From positions 11,378 through 75,377 of the forward strand of contig JBDRDH010000138.1 in the NCBI GenBank assembly GCA_043820985.1: DNA of 64,000 bases. Reading direction: 5' to 3'. A program made the translations under genes and the position numbers. The stretch is from JAAYXS01 sp043820985. GTDB lineage: Bacteria > Planctomycetota > Phycisphaerae > UBA1845 > Fen-1342. How positions within the stretch are numbered: position 1 is the first letter of the stretch; every line of letters begins with the position of its first letter. Below are positions 8,426 through 16,424 of the stretch, one piece after another. A model generated the notes under the pieces. That model was given only the letters and a program-made list of their open reading frames with translations, was not told where the DNA came from and searched no databases.

Positions 8426-9181
8426 TTGGCTAACGAACCACTCGACATCATCTTCACCATGCCACACCCCGACGACGTTGAGATTACCTGCGGCGGTACC
8501 ATCGCCAAGCTGGTCAAGCTTGGCTACCGCGTCGGCGTCCTGCACATGACCAACGGCGAACCCACGCCACAGGGCACGCCGGAGATTCGAGCAAAGGAAC
8601 TGGCCGAGGCATCTCGCATCCTCGGCGTGAAGCACGTCGAAACATTGTCACTGACCAATCGCGAACTGATGGACTGCCCGGCAGCGCGCTACGCGGTCGC
8701 GACGGTATTCCGCCGCCATCGACCGCGGATTATCGTCGGCATGGCCGGGCGCACGCCGAGCGCCTCGCCCGACCATTACCAAGCCCAGCTCATTCTCGAA
8801 GGAGCGCGGTTCTATTCGCAACTCACAAAATGGGACGACCGCTTTGACAATACGCCGCCGCACCGCATCGAGTGGCTGTGGTACCGCCCGGTTCATATTG
8901 CCGCGGAGGTCCAACACTGGCACGGCTCATTCGTGGTCGATACCAGCGATGTTCACGAGCAGAAGCTGGCAGCCATAGCGGCGTACAAGTCGCAATTCGA
9001 CGAGCAACGGTTGGAACGGCTGCTGTCACGTATCCGCGCCTTCGATGCTATCGAGGGTGGACGCTGCGGCTTTGAGTACGGTGAGATGTTCGCCCTACCA
9101 CATGCGCTGCCACTGCCGGACCCGGTAGCGCACTTCATGGCGTTAGAGCCCCCTCATGGTCTGCCACCCAAGGTGCGCTAG
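8426..9181 (+). CDS. bshB1: PIG-L family deacetylase, BshB1-like
   Basis: A 251-residue zinc-dependent N-acetylglucosaminyl deacetylase. I prefer the TTG at 8426, preceded by GGAGGTG at 8414-8420, over an in-frame upstream ATG at 8384. The zinc motif is PHPDDVE near residue 15, with a later His/Asp pair in SPDHYQAQLILEGARFYS. The overall pattern matches BshB1, which deacetylates GlcNAc-malate in bacillithiol synthesis. The partner genes bshA and bshC are not in the window, so the pathway is inferred from similarity alone. Another GlcNAc-conjugate deacetylase cannot be excluded. Confidence 0.75.
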   Translation: MANEPLDIIFTMPHPDDVEITCGGTIAKLVKLGYRVGVLHMTNGEPTPQGTPEIRAKELAEASRILGVKHVETLSLTNRELMDCPAARYAVATVFRRHRPRIIVGMAGRTPSASPDHYQAQLILEGARFYSQLTKWDDRFDNTPPHRIEWLWYRPVHIAAEVQHWHGSFVVDTSDVHEQKLAAIAAYKSQFDEQRLERLLSRIRAFDAIEGGRCGFEYGEMFALPHALPLPDPVAHFMALEPPHGLPPKVR

Positions 9182-9226
9182 TGTCACTTGCAGACAGTTC
9201 GTGAAAAAACCGTGCTTCCCTACCGA

Positions 9227-9249
9227 GCCGCCGGCTTCAGCCGGCGCGG
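9227..9249. repeat. REP-like GC-rich palindrome (second copy)
   Basis: A 23-bp palindrome related to that at 2183-2205, with core CGCCGGCTTCAGCCGGCG. It sits 30 bp before the next start codon, between bshB1 and the aconitase-X gene. Confidence 0.7.
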
Positions 9250-9279
9250 TGCCTCGTTGACTGATAGCTGAGATCCCCT

Positions 9280-10563
9280 ATGAACCTTACTGATGACGAA
9301 AAACGCATGCTCGCCGGCGAGGGTGGCACGGCCGTGTCGGCCGTGAGCGTGGCCCAGGCCATGGACTTCCTCATCCAGTTCGGCGACGCCTTCGGAGCCG
9401 AGCGCTTCGTCGATGTCATCTACGCGCACTACCCCGCCGAGATGTCCATCTACCGCGGTTCGGTCGAGGACGCCGTGGAATACGCCGACACCGGCGCCCG
9501 TGCTTGTATCCCAACCACAACCTCCACCCTGGCCTGCGACCTGGAACAATGGCAAGCTTACGGCTGCCCGCCGGCAGTCCACGAGCTACAAGCGCAGGTT
9601 GTGCCAGCCCACCGCAAAATGGGCTTGCTGGGCACATACACCTGCACGCCGCAGCTTTTAGGGTTCATCCCGCCCAAAGGTTCTTACATCATCACCGTCG
9701 AATCGTCGGCGATCATCTACTACAACTCGGTTCTGGGAGCCCGCACGAACCGCGGCGGCCTGTTCACACGCTATTCCGCCGTCACCGGCAAGTACCCGCT
9801 GATGGGCTACCTGCTCGATGAAAATCGCCGGGGCACACATATGTTCAAGCTCGATCTGGAGCCTGGCGATTTGCGGCACGATTGCGATTATTCCGCGCTT
9901 GGCTTTCACGTCGGCGGGATCGTCGGGGGCGACGTGCCGGTCTTCGACGCCCTGCCACCGGGTACGACGCAGAATAACCTGCTCGCCCTCGGGGCCGCCC
10001 TGGCGACCTCCGGCTCGGTAACGCTCTTCCACGCTCCCGGTCATACCGCCGAGGCCGATTCTGTCGAAGCCGCCTTTCATGGCGGTCAACCGCGCGAGAC
10101 GCACACGGTCACTTACGCCGACCTCGACGCCGCCCGCGACAAGCTGACCACCATCGCGCCCGGGGGCGAGATCGACTTCGTCACGCTCGGCTGCCCGCAT
10201 TACTCACTGGCGCAACTGCAATACGTCGCCGACTGGCTGCGAACAAATAACGCCAAAGTCCACCAGAACGTGCGCTTGTGGGTCTGTACGAACCGCATGA
10301 CCAAACACGCCGCCACGTGGGAGGGTATCACACACAGAATCGAATCCGCCGGCGGACTGGTGATCTGCGACACCTGCCCGGTCGAATGCCACATGCGCAT
10401 CTCAACGTGCAAGGAGCACAACCTGCCCACGCCCCAGGTCCGCGCCATGGTCACCGATTCCTGCAAAATGGCCCGCTACGTCGGCGACCTCATCGGCTGC
10501 CAGACGGCCCTACGCAACCGCGAAGAATGCCTCCAAGCAGCGATCTCTGGTAAACTAGCGTAG
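9280..10563 (+). CDS. Aconitase X large subunit (AcnX, DUF521)
   Basis: A 427-residue protein of the aconitase X catalytic family. Conserved pieces are the N-terminal LTDDEKRMLAGEGG, TTTSTLACDLEQW, SSAIIYYNSVLGARTNRGG, the VTLGCPHYSLAQL cysteine loop and ICDTCPVECHMR. Known AcnX enzymes are Fe-S dehydratases acting on cis-3-hydroxy-L-proline, or on 5-phosphomevalonate in the archaeal mevalonate route. The length fits a separate large subunit. The small DUF126 subunit is neither fused nor adjacent. Which substrate is used cannot be decided here. Confidence 0.85.
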   Translation: MNLTDDEKRMLAGEGGTAVSAVSVAQAMDFLIQFGDAFGAERFVDVIYAHYPAEMSIYRGSVEDAVEYADTGARACIPTTTSTLACDLEQWQAYGCPPAVHELQAQVVPAHRKMGLLGTYTCTPQLLGFIPPKGSYIITVESSAIIYYNSVLGARTNRGGLFTRYSAVTGKYPLMGYLLDENRRGTHMFKLDLEPGDLRHDCDYSALGFHVGGIVGGDVPVFDALPPGTTQNNLLALGAALATSGSVTLFHAPGHTAEADSVEAAFHGGQPRETHTVTYADLDAARDKLTTIAPGGEIDFVTLGCPHYSLAQLQYVADWLRTNNAKVHQNVRLWVCTNRMTKHAATWEGITHRIESAGGLVICDTCPVECHMRISTCKEHNLPTPQVRAMVTDSCKMARYVGDLIGCQTALRNREECLQAAISGKLA

Positions 10564-10605
10564 CGGCCCGCGCCTCGCGCGGCCGAAGCGTTACAGGTGT
10601 TACCG

Positions 10606-10711
10606 GCCGGGTGCCATGCCTAAGCCGGGTGCCATGCCTAAGCTGTAAGCGCAGGCATGCTCGTGAAGCCGGGTGCCATGCCTAAGCTGTAAGCGCAGGC
10701 ATGCTCGTGAA
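10606..10711. repeat. Tandem 44-bp repeats with palindrome
   Basis: Two perfect head-to-tail copies of a 44-bp unit occupy 10624-10667 and 10668-10711, preceded by an 18-bp partial copy at 10606-10623. Each unit contains the inverted repeat CATGCCT...AGGCATG. There are no spacers, so this is not a CRISPR array. Confidence 0.9.
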
Positions 10712-10779
10712 GCATCACAAGTGGTTTGCGCCCCAATACGAGCAGAATATTAACGCCAACGATGAATCTCGGAGTCCAT

Positions 10780-10964
10780 AGTCCCGCCGGGGACGACTGA
10801 TCGTAGCCCAGTACGAAGTGCTGGGACCACGGCGTCCCCTTGCCAATCCGAGTCCCGTAGGGACGACTGAAATCTCAGCCGTCCCTACGGGACTCATTAA
10901 TTCCAAGCCACACCCAAATCCCAGCACTGCGTGCTGGGCTACATTCAACCGTCCCTCCGGGACT
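10780..10964. repeat. Nested inverted-repeat cluster
   Basis: Three kinds of short palindrome are arranged as a mirror around about 10872. On the left are a GTCCCGCCGGGGAC-type element, a 22-bp TAGCCCAG...CTGGG element (10804-10825) and AGTCCCGTAGGGACG (10851-10865). On the right are CGTCCCTACGGGACT (10880-10894), CCCAGCAC...GTGCTGGGCTA (10920-10941) and GTCCCTCCGGGAC (about 10951-10963). The whole could fold into one long cruciform. No coding frame fits here. Confidence 0.8.
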
Positions 10965-11163
10965 GACTTTTTAACTGAGAGCCGTCACCGGGAATTCCCC
11001 ACTGCCGTTCTCGCGGCAATATTTATGCACAAGAGGCATTATTCCCGTACGAAGATCAATTTTCATACGCAGATCAGTACCCCAAAAACCACTTCCAACA
11101 AACACCCGGCGACGCTCCCTCCGTTCCCGCGAAGGGCGAGTTGCGCTGATTCCGATTTTCCTT

Positions 11164-11200
11164 TTGCATTCTGCCAAATGTTAGGTATATGTTAGTATAT
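11164..11200 (+). promoter_or_regulatory. Possible promoter of the Y-family polymerase gene
   Basis: TTGCAT (11164-11169) and TATATG (11186-11191) are separated by 16 bases. The region includes the near-perfect tandem duplication GTTAGGTATAT / GTTAGTATAT (11180-11200), which could be a regulator site. I do not recognise a LexA box. Confidence 0.3.
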
Positions 11201-11254
11201 AGTCAGGGTGGGGGGCTGTCAAGGGCGCGGGGGGCGGGAAACGGAGTTGGGCGC

Positions 11255-12556
11255 ATGGAACTCGCGACCATGTTTATCGATATGAACGCGTATTTCGCCT
11301 CTGTCGAGCAGCAAATGCGGCCGGAGCTGCGCGACGTGCCGGTCGGGGTCGTGCCGGTGATGACCGCCGGCACCTGCTGCATCGCCACCAGCTATGAAGC
11401 CCGTCGCCGGGGCGTGAAAACCGGCACCCCGGTATACGACGCGCGCCGGCTATGCCCGGAACTGCGGCTGGTCGAGGCCCGCCCGCCCTTGTATGTGCAG
11501 ATGCACCACAAATTCGTAGAGGCGATCGAATCGTGCCTGCACGTCAACGAGATCAAGTCCGTCGACGAGGTCTCGTGTCAATTAATGGCCGGCGAGAAAA
11601 CCCCGGCGCAGGCCACCGCCAAGGCGCGGGAGGTCAAGGCCGCCCTGCGCCAAGCCTGCGGCCGGTATATGACCTGCTCGATCGGCATCGCGCCCAACCG
11701 CTTCCTGGCCAAGGTGGCCAGCAACATGCAAAAGCCGGACGGCCTGGTACTGATCGAGGCGCACGAACTGCCGCGGCGGCTTTACGGGCTGGAACTACCC
11801 GATCTGCCGGGCATCGGCGCGGGCATGTACCGCCGCCTGTGTGGCGAGGGGATTAACACGGTCAGGCAACTGTGCGCGCTGTCGATTAACGAACTGAGAC
11901 AAATCTGGAACAGCGTCATCGGGCAGCGCTGGTGGTATTGGCTGCGCGGGCACGAGTTGGCGGAGATGCCCATCACGCGTCAATCGATCGGCCACTCGCA
12001 CGTACTGCCGCCGAGATATCGCCACGACCGCGGCGCCTACGCCGTGTTGGTGCGGCTGTTGCACAAGGCGGCGGCGCGCATGCGCGCCAAAGGCTATTGG
12101 GCCCGGCGATTGCGGGTCGGCATCTCCTTCACACCCCGCGGACACTGGTCGGCCTATCGCAACCTGGAACTGTGCCAGGACACCATTACCCTGACGGAAG
12201 CCTTCCTGAAAATCTGGCAAACCCGCACGGCGGGCAAGCCTCTGCGGGTGGGGTTGGTGCTGGAGGGCCTGGTGCCGCAGTCGTACGCCACCCAGCCATT
12301 GTTCGAGCCGGAGCGGCGGCGCGTGCGGTTGTCACTGATAATCGACGATTTGAATAATCGTTTCGGCGAGGACGCGGTTTATCTGGGCAGCATGCACAAT
12401 GCTCGCCGCACCGCCCCGATGCGGATCTCTTTCACCAATATTCCGGATCTGCCGGAGAATGACGTTAGCAAGGCCGACCGGCGCCTGCGTCACTGGCGGC
12501 AGCCGGCGGGCTTACCCAAAAGAGCCGGGGCCCAGTCGCCTGGGCCCCGGGATTGA
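11255..12556 (+). CDS. dinB: Y-family DNA polymerase (DinB/ImpB-MucB-SamB group)
   Basis: A translesion DNA polymerase of 433 residues. The metal-binding carboxylates are in MFIDMNAYFASVEQQ near the N-terminus and in IKSVDEVSCQ near residue 107. These are followed by SIGIAPNRFLAKVASNMQKPDGL and the helix-hairpin-helix LPDLPGIGAGMYRRL. The little-finger region follows (RVGISFTPRG). I chose the ATG at 11255, preceded by GGAG, over an upstream ATG at 11189 whose extension is low-complexity. The family members may be DinB or a UmuC/ImpB relative, so the symbol is approximate. A strong hairpin overlaps the stop. Confidence 0.85.
   Translation: MELATMFIDMNAYFASVEQQMRPELRDVPVGVVPVMTAGTCCIATSYEARRRGVKTGTPVYDARRLCPELRLVEARPPLYVQMHHKFVEAIESCLHVNEIKSVDEVSCQLMAGEKTPAQATAKAREVKAALRQACGRYMTCSIGIAPNRFLAKVASNMQKPDGLVLIEAHELPRRLYGLELPDLPGIGAGMYRRLCGEGINTVRQLCALSINELRQIWNSVIGQRWWYWLRGHELAEMPITRQSIGHSHVLPPRYRHDRGAYAVLVRLLHKAAARMRAKGYWARRLRVGISFTPRGHWSAYRNLELCQDTITLTEAFLKIWQTRTAGKPLRVGLVLEGLVPQSYATQPLFEPERRRVRLSLIIDDLNNRFGEDAVYLGSMHNARRTAPMRISFTNIPDLPENDVSKADRRLRHWRQPAGLPKRAGAQSPGPRD
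12525..12550 (+). terminator. Perfect hairpin inside the 3' end of dinB
   Basis: An 11-bp perfect stem (12525-12535 with 12540-12550) with a TCGC loop ends 3 bases before the stop codon. It may act as a terminator for both dinB and the convergent protease gene, though it lacks a U-run. Confidence 0.5.
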
Positions 12557-12599
12557 TTAAAGGTTATGGGCGCGGTTTCTCAGTATCAGCGCGCCGGGC

Positions 12600-14777
12600 T
12601 TAACCGCCGCCGACCAGCGCGATAAAGCCATCGATGTCGTAGGCATTGGCATCGCCATCGCCGTTGCAGTCCGCCAGCAAGCGATTGCAATTCGGGTAGC
12701 CAACGCGGTAGCCCGCCGGGTTACCGATCGCCAGGATGAACGGATCGATGTCATAGGCATTAACACCGTCCAGCAGGCAGTTCAGGTCGCCGATCACCGT
12801 GCCACAAATGGCCATACCAACCGCTGACGTGGTAAAGCTGCTGTCGCCACAGCCATTCGAAGCCTTGACCCAGTAGTAGTAAAGCTGGTCCGGAGCGACG
12901 TCGTCATAATCGTCATAAGACGTATCGCTGGTGGTATCGATCATCTCGGCCGTGCCGGAGTCGTTGGTCGTATTGCGGTAGACTTTGTAACTGGTGGCGC
13001 CCTGCGCGGAATTCCAGGTGACTTCGACGTGCGAGCAGTAGGTGCCAACGCTGGCGCTGATTGTGATTGGCACGTCCGGGAGATCGCAACCCCAGTCTAG
13101 ATACATATCGTAGTCGCCCCGCACGTCGTCGTTGAGATAGACTTGCAGATAGAAGTCATCGTCAGCCCCGTCGTTCGTGTAAATGATGGACTCGTTGTTC
13201 GTGGTCGTGACGGATGATGCCACTACCGGGCCACCGCAGCCGCGATAGAGCTTCATGTCAATATCACCGTAAATGTCGGTAAAAGTCAGATTTGCCTGCA
13301 GGTCGGCCCCGGACGGCAGGTAAAAGTGATACCAGTCCTCGTCGAGGCGTTTGACGACTAGATCGTTGTGGTTACCTTCAGTCACATCAACTGCCGCCGC
13401 ACACGAGTCGTTGTCTTCCAGGTTATCGTCGGAACCGATTTCCAACAGGGTGTCGATGTATGGGTAGAAGCGGTCGAACTTGCCATAGCTGCACGGTCCC
13501 CAGGGGTGGTTGTCGCAGTCGGTGCCCGTCGCGGTGCTGGAGGCCACGCCCACCAGTTCCTTGGTGCTCCGGCGGTACAGACCCGAGCCCGAGGACCCCG
13601 GCTCAATCGTGCCGCCGGCGGCCTGCCAGACCACGCCGTGGAAATAGGTTGGATTGCCGAAGGTCTGCGTCGTGCGACCGCCAAAGCTGATCCGTTTGTA
13701 AGCCCCGGTGGGATGATGAATGCCGGCGATATCCGTGCCGTTCGAGACCTCGGCGGTGTCCCATTCGGACCACTCGGCCACATCCGGCACCACGCCCAGG
13801 ATCATCAGCAGCGTCTGGTCGCCGTAGTTCTCGTCGCGCGTCGCCAGGAACTCGGCATGGCTGGACTTGGGCCGGGAGGAGAAGGGTGGCACGTATCCGT
13901 CGCAATCATTGGCTTGGTAGGCCCAGGTGATCACCAGCGAATCCAGGTAGGCGCCGCTGTCGAGACAGTGGTTGGCGGTCAGCAGATACGGGGTCTCGTC
14001 GTGAGCTTCGGTCGCCAGTTGAGTGCCGCTACAGATGTAGGAATAGCCGCCAGCTCCGATGTAGTCGAGGCGAACCGTGGCGTTATGCAGGGGGTGGTAT
14101 TCAGGATAGCACATGACATCGAGGTGGCAGTCACCTTCGCGCGGTGCCGGCTCGCCCGCCGACGGGCCCAGCGGTCGATACATATGCAGCAATTCCTCGA
14201 CCACGAAGTAACCCTGGTCCGCGGCACCTTCCGGCACAAAATATTCCACGAAAACCAGGTCACCCACGAAGATGGTCGACCAGATGTCGCCCATTCCCTG
14301 CGTTCCCTGGTCGGTGTATGGACCATCGGCGTAGTCCGGATACTTGGGATCGTAGATCCATAACTCGGCTCCCTGAGGCAGATCCACACCAGTAAACCGC
14401 AGCCGCAGACCTTCCGCCGCCTGAGACTGGAAACCAGCGATCCAGAGGCTGCCGACGCCGGGGATCTCGTGCAGAACGACCGGATCGCTCATGCCCAGAT
14501 GAAAAAGTGGGCGCACGAGACCAGTGCGCAAGGCGCCGGTACCCAGATTCTCCCAGTCAGCCTGGTCTTCGGCCAGGAAAGCCGCGTGATCGATCGGCTC
14601 GAGTATCACCGGGATGACGCTGTCACCGATCTGGACGTCGAATCTCTCACTGGGAATCTTGAGCTGTGGCTTCTCAGCTTGTACGGCAACTGGTCCCAAC
14701 AGCAGAATGACTACGATCAAGACGCACGTAAGTCCTGACCGCAACATATACATAGCGCTTGAGTAGTTTCGATGCAC
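12600..14777 (-). CDS. Secreted trypsin-like serine protease with FnIII and dockerin-like tail
   Basis: The start is a GTG at 14777 behind AGGAGA. The 725 residues begin with a signal peptide ending near PVAVQA. The protease domain resembles lysyl endopeptidase: catalytic His in LTANHCLDSG, Asp in YGDQTLLMIL and Ser in EPGSSGSGLY. Next comes a pre-peptidase-like beta domain (about 485-580), then a fibronectin type III-like domain (about 590-655), and a C-terminal pair of calcium-loop repeats with AYDIDPFILAI and NAYDIDGFIAL. The tail resembles the short dockerin-like domains of Phycisphaerae and may sort the protein to the cell surface. The enzyme probably acts outside the cell on other proteins. 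Confidence 0.88.
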   Translation of the reverse strand: MHRNYSSAMYMLRSGLTCVLIVVILLLGPVAVQAEKPQLKIPSERFDVQIGDSVIPVILEPIDHAAFLAEDQADWENLGTGALRTGLVRPLFHLGMSDPVVLHEIPGVGSLWIAGFQSQAAEGLRLRFTGVDLPQGAELWIYDPKYPDYADGPYTDQGTQGMGDIWSTIFVGDLVFVEYFVPEGAADQGYFVVEELLHMYRPLGPSAGEPAPREGDCHLDVMCYPEYHPLHNATVRLDYIGAGGYSYICSGTQLATEAHDETPYLLTANHCLDSGAYLDSLVITWAYQANDCDGYVPPFSSRPKSSHAEFLATRDENYGDQTLLMILGVVPDVAEWSEWDTAEVSNGTDIAGIHHPTGAYKRISFGGRTTQTFGNPTYFHGVVWQAAGGTIEPGSSGSGLYRRSTKELVGVASSTATGTDCDNHPWGPCSYGKFDRFYPYIDTLLEIGSDDNLEDNDSCAAAVDVTEGNHNDLVVKRLDEDWYHFYLPSGADLQANLTFTDIYGDIDMKLYRGCGGPVVASSVTTTNNESIIYTNDGADDDFYLQVYLNDDVRGDYDMYLDWGCDLPDVPITISASVGTYCSHVEVTWNSAQGATSYKVYRNTTNDSGTAEMIDTTSDTSYDDYDDVAPDQLYYYWVKASNGCGDSSFTTSAVGMAICGTVIGDLNCLLDGVNAYDIDPFILAIGNPAGYRVGYPNCNRLLADCNGDGDANAYDIDGFIALVGGG

Positions 14778-15200
14778 GATTGGTCTCCTTCACGACGGTA
14801 AAGTCATGTAATCCGCGGCGCGTGAAGATGCCTGGCTATACGCATGTGGCATAACCTTCACTCGCACCACTTCCTTTAGCAGCGACTGATCGGCGATCCG
14901 ATAAATACTGGTCGCTAACTAAAGGATACCCAGTCTAACAAACCGGAACATCGAGGTATGGCTGCGATACATGGAATCCGCGTGCCCCGAAGTCCCAGCG
15001 CTCATCCTTACTTAATGTTATAAAGCAGCCTGTACATGGTCAATTGAATTCTACTTCGGTATTTGGCGCGACCGTCGGCATCCCCCACATCCAATTACGA
15101 GATAAGATGTCGACAGCAAGGAGTGTGGACGCAAGAATGGTCCTATAATAGCGAGATAGCCTTATCATCCGGGAGGGCAGTTTCCCTCACATCAATAGTG
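14778..15200. other. Intergenic region, no gene seen
   Basis: These 423 bp lie between two minus-strand genes. They must hold the promoter of the protease, whose ribosome binding site AGGAGA lies just before 14777. An imperfect inverted repeat with TTAGC and GTCGCTAA arms occurs near 14876-14922. I found no convincing coding frame, tRNA or promoter hexamers. Confidence 0.5.
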
Positions 15201-16316
15201 TTATAGCAAGGCGCGCAGCGATTTCACCACGTAATCGACTTCCTGTTCCGTCAGCCGGCAATGAAATGGCAGGGCGATAGTACGTGCCGAGAGCGCCTCG
15301 GTTACCGGAAAAGTGCCTGGCTTGCAGCCCAGGGTTTCGCGGTAGAAGGGTTGCAGGTGAATCGGTGTGAAGTAGTTGCTGCAACCGACACCACGCTTGC
15401 TCAATTGGTCCAGCAAATGATCGCGTTGCTGCTGGGTGTAATCGTCGGTAAGTCGTAGGACGAAAACAAACCAACTCAACTTAATCTCAGCCGGTACCCG
15501 CTGTAGTCGCAAGCGGGGCTCATCCTTCAGCCGCTCTTGATACCAGCCGGCGACCTGGGCGCGCTTGTCGATGATCTCGTCCAGTCGCCGCATTTGCTCA
15601 ATGCCGATCGCACAATTGATATCTGACAGGCGGTAGTTAAATCCCAGCCGGGCGTGTGCCAGCCAGCCGCCATTCGGATCACGGCCCTGGTTGCGCATGG
15701 AGCGGATCCGGTCCGCCAGATCGTCGTTGTTGGTAACCACCATGCCGCCTTCGCCAGTGGTGATCTGTTTGTTGGGATAGAAGCCGAAGGTGCCGATTTC
15801 ACCCAGTGTGCCGGCCGGTCGCCCTTTGTACATAGTCCCGAGAGCCTCACAGGAGTCTTCCACTACCCGGAGATTATGCCGTTCCGCTATCACGGTGACA
15901 CTATCCATATCCGGCGTCGCGCCAAACACATCGACTGGCAGGATAGCCCGGGTGCGTGGTGAGATGGCGGATTCCAGCAAGTTGGTGTCGATCTGCCAGG
16001 TATCCGGATCGATGTCGACGAATATCGGGTGGGCGCTATCAAACATTATGCTGTTACTGGAAGCGATGAATGAGAAAGGCGTGGTGATTACTTCGTCTCC
16101 AGCGCCGATCTCCAGGGCCCGCCAGGCCAGATGTAAAGCCGAGGTGCCGCTATTACACGCAACGGCGTGTTTGATGCCCAGTCGTTGGGTAAATGTCGCC
16201 TCGAATTGCGGCAGCTTGGGGCCCAGGCTGAGGTGTGGGGAACGCAGCACTTGCGCCACGGCCTCGATCTCGGCATCCGTGATATCCGGTCCTGATAAGC
16301 TAACCTCGTGCTTCAC
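15201..16316 (-). CDS. DegT/DnrJ/EryC1/StrS sugar aminotransferase
   Basis: A PLP-dependent nucleotide-sugar aminotransferase of 371 residues. I prefer the GTG at 16316 with GGAGAG just upstream; an in-frame ATG at 16367 is the alternative. Family marks are ACNSGTSALHLAWRAL, TTPFSFIASSN, VVEDSCEALG and the Schiff-base Lys183 in FYPNKQITTGEGG. Such enzymes make amino sugars for lipopolysaccharide, capsule or glycans. The divergent MsbA-like exporter next door fits cell-envelope glycolipid work. The exact sugar is unknown. Confidence 0.88.
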   Translation of the reverse strand: MKHEVSLSGPDITDAEIEAVAQVLRSPHLSLGPKLPQFEATFTQRLGIKHAVACNSGTSALHLAWRALEIGAGDEVITTPFSFIASSNSIMFDSAHPIFVDIDPDTWQIDTNLLESAISPRTRAILPVDVFGATPDMDSVTVIAERHNLRVVEDSCEALGTMYKGRPAGTLGEIGTFGFYPNKQITTGEGGMVVTNNDDLADRIRSMRNQGRDPNGGWLAHARLGFNYRLSDINCAIGIEQMRRLDEIIDKRAQVAGWYQERLKDEPRLRLQRVPAEIKLSWFVFVLRLTDDYTQQQRDHLLDQLSKRGVGCSNYFTPIHLQPFYRETLGCKPGTFPVTEALSARTIALPFHCRLTEQEVDYVVKSLRALL

Positions 16317-16424
16317 ACGTCTCTCCAGATAATCCACTGCTCGACCGGCTGACGACCACCGGCCCAAAATCCGCGCTCCTCAAACCCTGCCCCCCGGAGG
16401 CGCGGACCGTTATCATATCACCCA

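Noticed and set aside
10606..10711. CRISPR array candidate
   Set aside because: There are only two full, directly abutting repeats with no spacers and no cas gene in the window.
13368..14363. Plus-strand open frame of 331 codons inside the protease gene
   Set aside because: The minus-strand protease frame has signal peptide, catalytic motifs and a tail; the plus frame is an overlap artefact.
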